A stretch of 64,000 bases of DNA from contig CM070581.1 in NCBI GenBank assembly GCA_036346355.1, forward strand, positions 6,696,001 through 6,760,000, given 5' to 3'. The position numbers were made by a program, and so were the translations under genes. Positions 10,140 through 19,833 of this stretch are shown here, piece after piece. This DNA comes from Rhipidocladum racemiflorum (Eukaryota > Streptophyta > Magnoliopsida > Poales > Poaceae). Numbering within the stretch: the first letter of the stretch is position 1; each line of letters begins with the position of its first letter. A model generated the notes under the pieces. The model saw only the letters and a program-made list of their open reading frames with translations, was not told where the DNA came from and ran no database searches.

Positions 10140-11030
10140 AAGTTGGACTATTAGCCAAGGCAAGATTTGGTCAAAACTTGTTTTGGATTCGAAATCTGAG
10201 ACCATGTTTTGTCAATATCAAGGTTTTAAATTTAGTTTTCGGTTCACATCTTGTCACCTTCTAAAATCTGAAATTTCAGTAAAATATCATTATTTTGGAT
10301 GAAATTCAAAAGGAAAAATCCAAATCCAAAATGTTTTGAACTAGGAAAACCGAGATCTTAGAATATTTCAAACGAATGAAAAATGGTTCAAATGACATTA
10401 GAAAATTTTTGCAATTTTTTTTCAATGGTCCTGAGGCATCACTAATGTTTTCATAAAAATTTTCGATTATGATCAAGCCTAGGGAATCTTTTAAAATTCT
10501 GACAATGCTACTGTGCTGATAAAAGCCTCATAGGCAAATTTCAACCTAATGAAAAATGGTTCAAACAATGTTAAAAAAATTTGAAATATTTTTTGGATGA
10601 TCCTGAGGCATCAATAATATTTCCATAAAATTTTAGATTATGATAAAGCTTTAAGAATGTTTAAAAATTCTGACAGTTCTACTGTCCTGATAAAAGCCTT
10701 ACTAGCAAATTTCAATTGAATGAAAAAATATTTCAAGCTACGTTAGAAAATTTTGAAAATGTTTGTGGGTGGCCCTGAGGAGTAACTAATGTTACCATAA
10801 AAGTTTTAGATGATGATCAATCCTGAGGAAGTTTTAAAAAGTCTGACAGTGCGTCTTGATAATGGCCTTACCAGCAAATTTCAACCGAATGTAAAATGGT
10901 TTAAACCACGTTAGAATTTTTTTAAAAAATTTTTTGGATGGTCATGACAAATTACTAATATTCTCGTAAAATTTTCTTATGACAATCAAGCCTGAGAAAA
11001 TTATAAAAAATCTGATAATGCCACTATATG
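10140..11030. repeat. AT-rich ~170-bp repeat array (copy 2)
   Basis: The landmark recurs near 10501, 10671, 10845 and 11013, a spacing of about 168-174 bases. It begins with the same GACTATTAGCNAAGCAAGATTTGG-like leader as the array at 3020 but lacks the 545-bp duplication. Confidence 0.78.
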
Positions 11031-11240
11031 TATGTTCAGCTCACAACTATATGCATGCATACTTGCTGCTCAAGTGATCATACTCATACATCAAGTGCTC
11101 ATAACCAAACTACATAACACACACTAACACTAACACATACTTATCAGTAACACACCCTATGTAACCGTAGTAGCCGCTAACACACACTACATAACCAAAA
11201 TAGGCACAAAAATGAGCCAAGAACAAATCAAGGTGAAGAA
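11031..11240. repeat. CA-rich conserved block (copy 2, truncated)
   Basis: It is homologous to 4441-4650. Homology stops within GGTGAAGAAAGCAAAG at about 11245, where unrelated minisatellite sequence begins. Confidence 0.7.
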
Positions 11241-11261
11241 AGCAAAGTTTCTCGAAAATTA

Positions 11262-11605
11262 CATATAGGTTTTTACAAGAAGCCTCTCAGGCCCCTGGGA
11301 GCTTACGATTTACGAAGAGCTCTACGCCACGCGATTTTACAAGAAGGTTCTCGGGGTTTCAGGAATTTGCGAGAAGGTCCTGTTGCGGATATTTTACAAT
11401 AGGGGGTCAGGGTTCGGGGATTTTATGAAAAGGTCTATGCCTCACGATTTTCCATGAAGGCCCCTAAGGTTCCCAAAAATTACAAAGAGATCCACGCAAG
11501 CAATTTTCCAAAAGAATCCCTGGGGTCCTAGGAGTTTACTAAGAGCCTATACGCTAGTTATTTTACATGAAGGCTCTCGGGGTTCCAAGAATTTACGGAA
11601 GACTG
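11262..11605. repeat. Degenerate ~57-bp minisatellite, six units
   Basis: The block GATTTTACAAGAAGG, followed by TCTCGGGGTTCC-like and AATTTACGAAGAGGTCC-like segments, recurs with TTTTAC/TTTTCC starts near 11271, 11335, 11392, 11448, 11504 and 11561. The period is 56-64 bases. Units have diverged by many substitutions. No coding potential is seen. Confidence 0.7.
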
Positions 11606-11965
11606 CGCTATACCAAAATTCACCCGCACTACCACATATTTTGCCATCAGTACCGGTTCATAACTGCCATTAGTACCATTTTTTGAACCGGTACAGGCCA
11701 TCCGGGACTGACGCCCATTGGGCATTAGTACCGGTTCCACCAACCGGTACTGATGGCACTTGAAATGTTTCAAAATATGTCGATGATGTATGGGAGAAAC
11801 GGGACTTGAACCCGCAACCTCGCGACTCTAGCCTCACCCTTCTAACCAACCCACCCACCATCACGGATATAAATAGAATATGCATTCCTTTTGAACTTTC
11901 CTGAAACAAGACATCAGTACCGATTCGTGTTATCAACCGGTACTGATGCCCCGTGCCTTATTACT
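11606..11965. mobile_element. Likely DNA-transposon fragment with ACCGGT repeats
   Basis: It contains alternating copies of CAGTACCGGTT and AACCGGTACTGATG/AACCGGTACAGG in both orientations, a terminal-region signature seen in several grass DNA transposons. It also holds a tRNA-like B-box string in minus orientation (GGGTTCAAGTCCCG at about 11800-11815). Neither outer terminus nor a target duplication is resolved. Confidence 0.45.
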
Positions 11966-12389
11966 TGAGCTTCATGCTCCATATCACTGATCCACCAAGT
12001 TGCACCATGTTAGATTCATGTTTTCTCGGGCCATTCCATGCTGCCTCTACCTACGAGCCACGCCGCCACGTTTCCGTAAAGCTGCTCGGCCACCTCCTCC
12101 GATCGAGACTGCACCGTTGCTGCCTACTCCTACGGCCGTAAGTTGAGCTGCAGTTGCTCCTTTGGCCGTGAGAAGATTGGGAATAGGGAATGAGAGGGGG
12201 GATCAAGAGGTAGCGAGAAGAGTGCGTCCAAGCACTACATGATTGGTGCAATGCCAACGGTAACGATGGTTGTATGATATGCCATCAAATCAGTAAGTAA
12301 CGATATACTGTTTTGTAGTATTTCTGTATGTGAAAATGGTATTCTTTTTTATTACTTTTTTAAACGGGTGTATGCTGCTTTCCGGGGAG
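11966..12389. other. Intergenic; last ~70 bases are PELPK-unit flank
   Basis: No gene is seen at 11966-12310. Positions about 12321-12389 (GTGAAAATGGTATTC then TGTATGCTGCTTTCCGGGGAG) match about 29407-29465 downstream of gene 5 and 19834-19891. This marks the host sequence into which the hAT-like element was inserted. Confidence 0.5.
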
Positions 12390-12479
12390 CAGGGGCGGAG
12401 TTGGGCCTCGGGGCCACTGGGGCTGGGCCCGAGGCCTAGCCGAAATAGCAATTCAAAATACAGGTTTTATTTAGTTGGG

Positions 12480-12955
12480 CCCGAGGCCTTTTCAAATCAG
12501 CCCAGCCGCCACCCTGCCCCCATCGGCGCCGCCCCCGCCCACCCGCCACCACCCCCTGCCCCCATCGGCGCCGCCCCCGCCCGGCTTCACAACCCGTCGG
12601 CGTTACCCCCGCAAGGAGCCCGCCCGTCGGTGCCGCCCCCGCAAGGAGCCCGACGTCGGCGACCCCCACAAGAAAGGCGCTGAGATATCGCCTGCGGTCT
12701 GCTGGCGCCGCCGCCGGCTTCACAACTAGTCGGCCAGCCGGCCACGCTCCCGCCGCTCGCCGCAGGAGGCCGCTCCTGGCCTCCCGCCTGCCTCCAGCCC
12801 TACCCCTGTCGGCGCTGCCCCTGCAAGGAGCCCGCCCGTTGGCCACCCCCGCAAGCAAGGTGCCCCGCGCCCCCACCCGTGACCCGTGGGCGCTGCCCCC
12901 GCAAGGTGCCCTCCCGTCAGCACCGCCCCCACCTAGCGCCCGGCCGCCCACTGCG
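12480..12955. repeat. GC-rich minisatellite inside the hAT-like element
   Basis: Degenerate tandem copies of CCCCCATCGGCGCCGCCCC and GCAAGGAGCCCGCCCGTCGG are present. Frames stay open on both strands because the unit lacks AT-rich stop codons. I regard these frames as composition artefacts. Confidence 0.7.
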
Positions 12956-13525
12956 AGTTCATTTGCTTCAGCCTTCAGCCCTTCAGTAGTTCAGTACTTC
13001 AGTGCTTCGCTACTTGAGGCCTTGAGCCATCAGGAATCTAGGATTCTGGAATGAGTTTCGGACTTGAGTGATTGACACTTGACAAATTAAGTATTTTGAG
13101 TCATTGAGCTACTCTTCGGTCTTCAATCTTCACTCCTTAAACGGGTGAGCCTTAAGGTAGCTTCTTCTTCAGATCTCAGTTCTCTCCAATCTTAAATTTG
13201 AGAAACAAAAATGCTAAGTTCTAACTTCTAAGTATCTCTTTACTTGCATGGACTATATGAAGTATCAAATATGTATACTAATCAATTGATGCACATTTTA
13301 CGAGCTCTGATTTGATGCAACTGTGAATCACTGAATATGTTTCAGTGAAATATGAGTAATAGTGTATTAGTGTAATACTACCTTTTTTCAAGGATAAAAC
13401 TGTGAATCGTTGAATTGTGAATGGTAGTTTTGGTTGTTTTTAATTGCTAGATTCAAACATATTGATTAATCGATTGGACTCAATTTGATGTATATTGTCT
13501 CATTGAATTGACTTTGATTTTATCC

Positions 13526-13681
13526 GTTGCAACCGCAACAGTAGAGAGAGCTTTCTCAGTTATGAACATTGTCAAAACTGAGTTGCATAATAAGATGAAT
13601 GATGAATGGATGAATGATAGTATGGTATGCTACATTGATCATGATGTATTTGCAAGCATTGAAGATAACAAAATTTTATAA
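13526..13681 (+). pseudogene. hAT transposase C-terminal dimerisation domain remnant
   Basis: The frame reads VATATVERAFSVMNIVKTEL followed by HNKMNDEWMNDSMVCYIDHD and FASIEDNKIL, then a stop. This is the diagnostic end of TTF/ZBED-type hAT transposases: the AT-VERAFS-MN-VK-LRN-M core and the D-L/M-V-YI-D motif. No catalytic region is found upstream. Downstream out-of-frame RFQSMRSRK-like sequence continues the domain, so the stop probably reflects mutation. Confidence 0.8.
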
Positions 13682-13689
13682 CGTTTTCA

Positions 13690-14335
13690 AAGTATGAGGT
13701 CTCGTAAGTAACAATTACCTCGTAGTCTTCGTGCTAGTGGTATGTTACATTCTTCTAATGCAATTTGTTTTAATAGTTACATTCGTAGTTTTGTGTGTCT
13801 AATTTACATATGCAATTTTATCTTTTATATGTTCAGATTCTTTTTCTATTGTTTATGAAAATATGTTAATCTCAGATGCAACAAACCTTCATTAATTAGG
13901 TATTAACTTTTCTACCACTCCACTATGCTACATTATTTTGACATATTTTTTTTGAGAGGTACTTCTATGCTCTTCTTTCTGGTACAAGTTGCACAAATCT
14001 TGAAGCAAGCGAAGGGGTAAGTAATCACCATCTACCTTCATTCATGCTTTAATAGTTGTGCAACTTTTAAAAGGAAGAGCATTGAAGCACCTCTCTTTTT
14101 TCTATTTTATTGAAATGTTAAGCATGTAATTTAAATTTATTTTTAATTCTGTATTTGTACTGTACTTTTGTTATATCTAAATATCCGTAGTCTTTAATGA
14201 CAGTAATAGTCGCTTATTTCAAGGACGTATACATAGCCATCACGCACGACACCGGCCACTTCCAAGGACGTCGAACTAACTCGGCACACACTCACTGATA
14301 AATTACCCACCACCATCTATACCACTCATATATTG
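13690..14335. other. AT-rich intergenic sequence, no gene seen
   Basis: No coding, tRNA or clear TE termini were recognised. It may include the undetected right end of the hAT-like element. Confidence 0.4.
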
Positions 14336-14960
14336 TAACATCTCAAAAATTTAATAAGAGATAAAATATATTATTAAATTGTGAGTGTGAATTAATATTG
14401 CATTTCCTGAATTTTATGCCTTTTGTGGATTTTCTTGTCATGGAAGAAATTGAATAATTAGATTTTTAAAGTTAGAAAAGGGAAATGGTAAAAAGATAAA
14501 AAGTGAGAAATTACCCCAAGAAGCTGCTTGGCTGATGGCTCCTGTAAAACAGGTTCGAACCCACCAAAGGTAGCCCGGTTAAAAAGTTAAATCGCCTACG
14601 AAAAGCAAAGGTGCAAGGCACGGCCTGGGCTCTTCGGACACGCGCGGGACACCGTGACACCGATCTCACGTGCAGCGGTGGGGATGCGGTGAGTGACTAT
14701 ATGCATCGACCCACGCGTTTGCTGGTGCGGCGCGCAGGTCGTCCATCGGGGTTTTGAGTTAAATTTTTTTGAGCTGTAATTTCTTCTTTAAAATTTGAAA
14801 ACTTTATATCGGAGAAAAAAGAAGCGGGACGGAGGAAGTGAGTAGGGAAGAGAGAAGAAGAAAGGGTGGAGGTGGATGGAGAAAATGATATAACATTTTA
14901 AAAAGATGTTTTTAATTTTTTTAGTTTAAGGGTAGCCTAAAACTAGTTGTACCCATTGCA
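14336..14960. mobile_element. LTR-like fragment
   Basis: It begins TGTAACATCTCAAAAATTT, like the start of many grass gypsy LTRs. It carries a tRNA-like B-box string (GGTTCGAACCC at about 14551-14561) in a context reminiscent of SINE-derived insertions in such LTRs. No internal retrotransposon region, second LTR or target duplication is identified. Confidence 0.4.
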
Positions 14961-15340
14961 AATTTGAGGGTATCTTCGGTGTGGACATACTCCCGTTCTG
15001 TTATATGGTGATAACTTATTCCTTCTCACATCTTTTCTTCGTTGAAAACTCTCTCATCGTAGTACTTAGCGGTATCCCCTTCAGCCCACTTTTTTTCGCC
15101 ATTCTCTTTCTCTCAAACTTAAAATAGTTTTAGGTCGTTCGGCGGAGGCGTAGGGGTGACAATGGGCTTGGATCGATCTAGATTTTTTGGATTAGACCGG
15201 TCTAAAACTGTAAATAGATTGGACTCATTTTGGATTGATGGTTATTTGAACCAGATCTAGACTAGAATGGACCGAGCTTAGACTAGGCTGAATCAAGAAA
15301 CAAAAATAGGAACTTGGATCAGACTTGTACTGGACCGCGG
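14961..15340. other. Intergenic with possible Ac-like hAT left end
   Basis: GGGGTGACAATGGG at about 15152 resembles a hAT/Ac-type left end, followed by AGACCGGTCTA-like subterminal motifs. No right end is found. Nothing else is recognised. Confidence 0.3.
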
Positions 15341-15785
15341 CCGCGGCCGGTGACCAGCAGCTAGGCGAAAACAGGCTTCTCAGGGCAGATCGCGTACAAG
15401 TGCGTAGCCGATGGGAAATCGAAAGAATTGAAGATGCTGAACCGCGGAGATAATCTCGGTTTAACTGACAGAAAGCATCCACCAAGAGCCGCGCTATTTG
15501 AAACAGCCAAACACTCGCTTTATTAAAGTAACACAGCAACTCCTCTGCACACAGCATGCATACGTACGTACATGCGCGTGTACAAAACTCGGCACATACA
15601 CACACGCACTGAAAATTAACGACAGACGCCTAGCCTAACACACGTACACGGTGCACTCCCGCGACAAATTCATATATAGCTTCATACGTACCATGCGTCT
15701 ACATGGGCAAACCACACCACAACACACGTAGGATCATGGCTTGGCCTCTAGCTCCGGAAAGTGGAACTCAGGGATGCTGGGAATC
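15341..15785 (-). pseudogene. Inverted PELPK gene 3'-end relic
   Basis: On the minus strand, about 15781-15734 encodes SIPEFHFPELEAKP followed by a stop. This is the conserved family C-terminus (PEFHFPEPETKP in genes 1-3, PEPEAKP in gene 5). The repeat domain is missing: at about 15785 the sequence switches abruptly to the AT-rich ~170-bp array. Sequence downstream on the minus strand (toward 15341) is a plausible 3' flank but is not clearly alignable to the other 3' UTRs. This is the only family trace in the opposite orientation. Confidence 0.75.
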
Positions 15786-16245
15786 TAAAAAAATTTGAAA
15801 TATTTTTTGGATGATCCTGAGGCATCAATAATATTTCCATAAAATTTTTAGATTATGATAAAGCTTGAAAAATGTTTAAAAATTCTGACAGTGCTACTGT
15901 CCTGATAAAAGCCTTACTAGCAAATTTCAACTGAATGAAAAATATTTCAAACTACGTTAGAAAATTTTGAAATTTTTTGTGGGTGGCCCTGAGGAGTAAC
16001 TAATGTTACCATAAAAGTTTTAGATGATGATCAATCCTGAGGAAGTTTTAAAAAGTCTGACAGTGCGTCTTGATAATGGCCTTACCGGTAAATTTCAACC
16101 AAATGTAAAATGGTTCAAACCATGTTGAAGTTTTTTTTAAAAAATTTTTGGACAGTCATAACACATTACTAATATTTTCATAAAATTTTCATATGGTGAT
16201 CAAGCATGAAAAATTTATAAAAATTCTGATAGTGCCACTATATCC
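15786..16245. repeat. AT-rich ~170-bp repeat array (copy 3, left-truncated)
   Basis: Landmarks lie near 15887, 16058 and 16228. Homology to copy 2 begins in the middle of a unit (equivalent to about 10583), directly at the junction with the inverted PELPK relic. Confidence 0.78.
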
Positions 16246-16660
16246 ATGTTCAGCTCACAACTATATGCATGCATGCTTGCTACTCAAGTGATCATACTCA
16301 TACATCAAGTGCTCATAACCAAACTACATAACACACACTAACACATGCTTGCAAGTAACACACCGTACATAACCAAAGTAGCCACTAACACACTCTACAT
16401 AACCAAACTAGGCACAAAAATGAGCCAGAAACAAACCAAGGTGAAGAAAGCAAAGTTGCTAATCGAGTTGGCTAGCTGCAAAATCTTGGTTCAATTGGCT
16501 GAGATCTCAGTAAATCTCGCCGAGTTTCTTGTTGTTGCTGACGGGAGCAAGGTGAACATGGCCAGAGGAGTAAGGAAAGTGACTGGAGAGTGAGCAAAGA
16601 GACTAAGGACACTAAGCTCGGCCAGTCCACTGTGGCACCACATGAGAGTTAGATGGCAGC
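16246..16660. repeat. CA-rich conserved block (copy 3)
   Basis: It is homologous to 4441-4850. In this copy a frame of 82 codons is open at 16345-16593 (KVKKAKLLIELASCKILVQL is typical). The copies at 4.6 kb and 11.2 kb do not preserve the frame, so I list it as repeat rather than gene. Confidence 0.6.
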
Positions 16661-17136
16661 AACATCATTTTACGCTAAAACATGTAAATAGCATAATTTT
16701 GGCATTTTTGTGAGCACTAGCAGTGAGCATAATTGATGTGCTCGGAGAATGGAGAGATGCATGTGCTTTAGCATACTATATTTCTCTCCTGCGCTTGCAC
16801 GGTCTAGCAGCAGGAGATGTGTAGCACACATGTATTAGCGCATTCACCAATCAGATCACTCAGGTCTCAATATTCCCAACTAATTAGACCACACATAACT
16901 AGACATCAGTTAAACAACCATCAAACCGAGTTAAACAAACTCCAAAATGCAGATGACCTACCAGGTAGAGCAAAGGATCGGGAGAGGCTCTCCTGCAAAC
17001 ATGCATGCATGCACATGCTGCAAGCCTTCATTTGGCACTATAATTAGCAGGCTTCTCTTCTCTCCCAGCCATCACAAAAACAAGTAGCTCTCCCACAGAT
17101 ACACATAGATCAGGAGTACAATATACATCACCCACT
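16661..17136 (+). promoter_or_regulatory. Upstream region of PELPK gene 3
   Basis: It is homologous to the gene 1 and gene 2 upstream regions from about 16760 onward. TATA-like TATAATTA lies at 17039-17046. It retains the CCAGGTAGAGCAAAGGATCGG segment that gene 2 lacks. Confidence 0.6.
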
Positions 17137-17865
17137 ATGGTTTCCAAGGTCTCCTTGTCCTCCGTTCTCTTCCTTGTTATGGCGTTGCTGTTCTCGTGCA
17201 GTGGCATGAGCAGTGCAGCACGATACCTGGAGGAGACCGCGTCCAAGGAGGAGTACCAGCCACATCCCACCTTGCCGGAGTTGCTGAAACCCGAGCTGCC
17301 CCCACACCCTACAATGGCCGAGCTGCCAAAGCCTGAACTGCTGCCGCACCCAACCGTGTCAGAGGTGCCAAAGCCCGAACAGCCGCACCTGGTCGAGCCA
17401 GAGGTGCCAAAGGAGACCCACGTGCCGCACCCAGTAGAGCCGGAGGTGCCAAAGGAGCCCCAAGTGCCGCACCCAGTAGAGCCGGAGCTGCCAAAGCCTG
17501 AACTGCCACATCCGGTCGTGCAGGAGGTGCCAAAGGAGCCCCATGAAGTGCCACACGGAGTAGAGCCAGAGTTGCCAAAGCCCGAACAGCCGCACCTGGT
17601 CGAGCCAGAGGCGCCAAAGGAGCCTCAAGTGCCGCACCTAGTAGAGCCGGAGCTGCCAAAGCCCGAACTAACACACCCGGTCGTACAGGAGGTGCCAAAG
17701 GAGCCCCATGAAATACCACACGGAGTAGAGCCAGAGTTACCAAAACCTGAAGTGTCGCACCCCACCGTGTCGGAGCTGCCAGAGCATGAACTGCCGCCAT
17801 TGCCCAAGGCTGGGTTGCCCCCGAAGCCAGAGTTCCACTTTCCGGAGCCGGAGACCAAGCCATGA
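17137..17865 (+). CDS. PELPK-type secreted proline-rich protein, gene 3
   Basis: This is a single-exon gene of 242 residues with the same signal peptide (MVSKVSLSSVLFLVMALLFS, cleavage near SSAA|R), PELPK/PEVPK repeats and HFPEPETKP end as genes 1 and 2. Relative to them it lacks five residues (KPEVP) near the C-terminus, giving SELPEHELPP. This is a clean in-frame 15-bp deletion at a repeat boundary. It has extra substitutions at repeat edges (ELLKPEL, ELTHPVV, HEIPHG). The frame is intact and the promoter and 3' end are conserved, so it is probably functional. The role is inferred as for gene 1. Confidence 0.9.
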   Translation: MVSKVSLSSVLFLVMALLFSCSGMSSAARYLEETASKEEYQPHPTLPELLKPELPPHPTMAELPKPELLPHPTVSEVPKPEQPHLVEPEVPKETHVPHPVEPEVPKEPQVPHPVEPELPKPELPHPVVQEVPKEPHEVPHGVEPELPKPEQPHLVEPEAPKEPQVPHLVEPELPKPELTHPVVQEVPKEPHEIPHGVEPELPKPEVSHPTVSELPEHELPPLPKAGLPPKPEFHFPEPETKP

Positions 17866-18159
17866 TGTTGCCACTTATCTGAATTATATACGTGCAGTGT
17901 GTATGTAAATTGTGATCGATGTTTCCCTGCGATCCTGTCCGTGAGCTGGCTGTCTGTTCTTAGCAAGTAGTGTGATGTTTCCATGCGGCAGCTGCTTTGT
18001 TGTTTGTATATGTATGCACGACCTACACATGTATGACACATGTTTCATTTATCTTTGTGTTATGTTTCTTTCATCTATAAATAAATAAATATTTTCTTCG
18101 AGTTTGCACTACGTGCTTTTGATAATGGACGTACATTCAATATATTTGCTAGTTTATCT
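17866..18159 (+). terminator. 3' UTR and flank of gene 3
   Basis: The conserved 3' UTR carries ATAAATAAATAAATA at about 18077-18091. The unit flank ends with TCT at 18157-18159, directly before the second CACTA left end. Confidence 0.6.
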
Positions 18160-19820
18160 CACTACTGGAATCGCAGGGTTTCTCGACGACCAAAGCCCTC
18201 AAAAAAGGTCAAGAAACCATCGAGATAGATTACTCTCGACAGTTGGCCGTCGACAAACGGACATCGATGAACAACAGTTGAGAGTGACCATCTGTGTCGA
18301 CGGTACATCCGTCGATAGATAATTTATCGACGGCTAACTAGGCCACCGTCAAGCGAGGTCAACAGATGACCGGTTGGCCGTCACATGGCTCTATCTCCCT
18401 CTCTATCGATGGCCTAGAGGCAATCGAGAGAGGCGAATCTCGCGGGAACTGGGGCCAGCTCTCTCGACAGCCACACGATCTCAGGGCGGTCGAGAGAGGG
18501 GACCCTGAGATATTGCTGGCTCACCTCTCTCGACGGCAGGCCCATGGCCATCGAGAGAGTTTGGGTCCAGTAGGGTTTCCTGGATCCCTTATGGCTCAAC
18601 GGCCTAGGCTTGGCTGTCGAGAATAAGTGGATTCTAGCAAAAAAAAAAGAGCTGATGAAATGGCTAAAAAAAAATCAAAATTTAGCAGCAGCTGCTGCTG
18701 ACTGCACCTGCAAACCCAAAACAACCCGAGCATTTCATAATTCCCTCGCGTTGCACTCATATTCATCCATAATAACATTTTCAAGCAAAAAAAAAAACAA
18801 AATATATCACAAAATATAACCAAACCATGTCCATCCATCACATGTATGCATGCATAATCACATACAAAGCAAAACAAGTCCATCCACAAGTCAAGAGAGT
18901 GGCGGGTCATTCCGTAAGAAGAGCGTGTAGTCCATCAGCGTGCTCCCAGACCTGTCGTCTCCCTCATCGGGGTCGTCACGCAGAGCCAGAGCTGGAGTGG
19001 CCAATCCCGAAGGAGCACCAGGTGGCGGTCTGCTCAACGAGGCCTACACATTAGCGACACATTAGGTAAAGACTTGTACGGTCGAAAGAAACGAAATGAT
19101 GTGATCGTAGTCACTTACCCCAACAAGTCTCAATGCTACCTCCAACGCGAGGATCCTTGAGATCATCTCTTCCTGTGCCTGCGACTGCTCCTACTCGTGC
19201 TATAGCTGCTCCTCCTGCACCGTTCTTAGGCTCGCATGCAACGCCTCTATCATCTGTTGCTGCTCCATCAACCTATCCTCGTTCTCCCTATAGACCCGGG
19301 CCTCAAACTTGTGTCGGCTTTCGATGGCACCCTAGGGGGCCCGAACCTCAGGCATGTAATCCTGCGACCTACAATTAAGATTAAGGACTGTGGGCAGTTT
19401 TTAATATCAATGATTTGAAACAAATGACATGTTAGATAGTAATTAGCTCACCTGAGGTGGTCCCCTCCTATCACCAGCCTCCTGTGTGCCTTGCCCCCTA
19501 GGTGCTTGTGGATCACCACTGGGTCGAGGGGCGCGTCCTCCCGGAAGCTGTCTGCGTCGTGCTCTTGAGTGTATGCTTCCCGGTAGCGATCCTACGTTAT
19601 TTCGAGTTAAACTAAGAAAAACTACAAATCTACTAAGGGTGAAAGTTTTCGTTGACACTTACCATCTTCTCTTGCGTGTGGGTGTAGTGGCGCGAAATTT
19701 ACCTCGGGTGGGCGGTAGTGGCGACGATGGGGCAGTGGCAGCTCCTCCTCCTCCTCCTTCTCTTCATCCGACGATGGCCTCGGCTCCTCCTCCTTCCTTC
19801 TCCCCCTGCGGCCAACTCTT
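18160..19820. mobile_element. CACTA element copy 2, right half missing
   Basis: It starts CACTACTGGAATCGCAGG at the same unit position (after TCT) as the full element downstream of gene 2, and is collinear with 6889 to about 8535. Homology ends at about 19819 inside the GC-rich CCTGCGGCCAACTCT stretch. The next recognisable sequence, from about 19834, is the host flank that precedes the hAT-like element. The missing right half and lack of a right target duplication indicate a recombination or deletion junction rather than a separate insertion. Confidence 0.88.
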
Positions 19821-19833
19821 CGGTATGCTGCGC

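Larger units (their letters stand above)
12390..13700 (+). mobile_element. hAT-like element (copy 1), right end unresolved
   Basis: It starts with CAGGGGCGGAG, a hAT-type terminus, immediately after host sequence that is uninterrupted at 29.46 kb. The interior has a GC-rich minisatellite and, near 13.53-13.68 kb, a remnant of the hAT C-terminal dimerisation domain. I did not find a matching CTCCGCCCCTG right terminus, so the boundary is approximate. A near-identical truncated copy lies at 19892-21102. Confidence 0.65.

Noticed and set aside
11795..11830. Possible tRNA gene (B-box-like GGGTTCAAGTCCCG), also GGTTCGAACCC near 14551
   Set aside because: No matching A box, acceptor stem or cloverleaf could be drawn. 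Both lie in transposon-like sequence and are better seen as SINE or tRNA-like fragments.
12436..12951. Long Pro/Ala or Gly-rich frames on both strands of the GC-rich block (also 20023-20607)
   Set aside because: They are open because of the minisatellite's GC-rich repeat, and frames differ between the two element copies.
16345..16593. 82-codon open frame in the CA-rich block
   Set aside because: The homologous blocks at 4.6 kb and 11.2 kb do not preserve the frame, and no promoter or signal peptide is evident.
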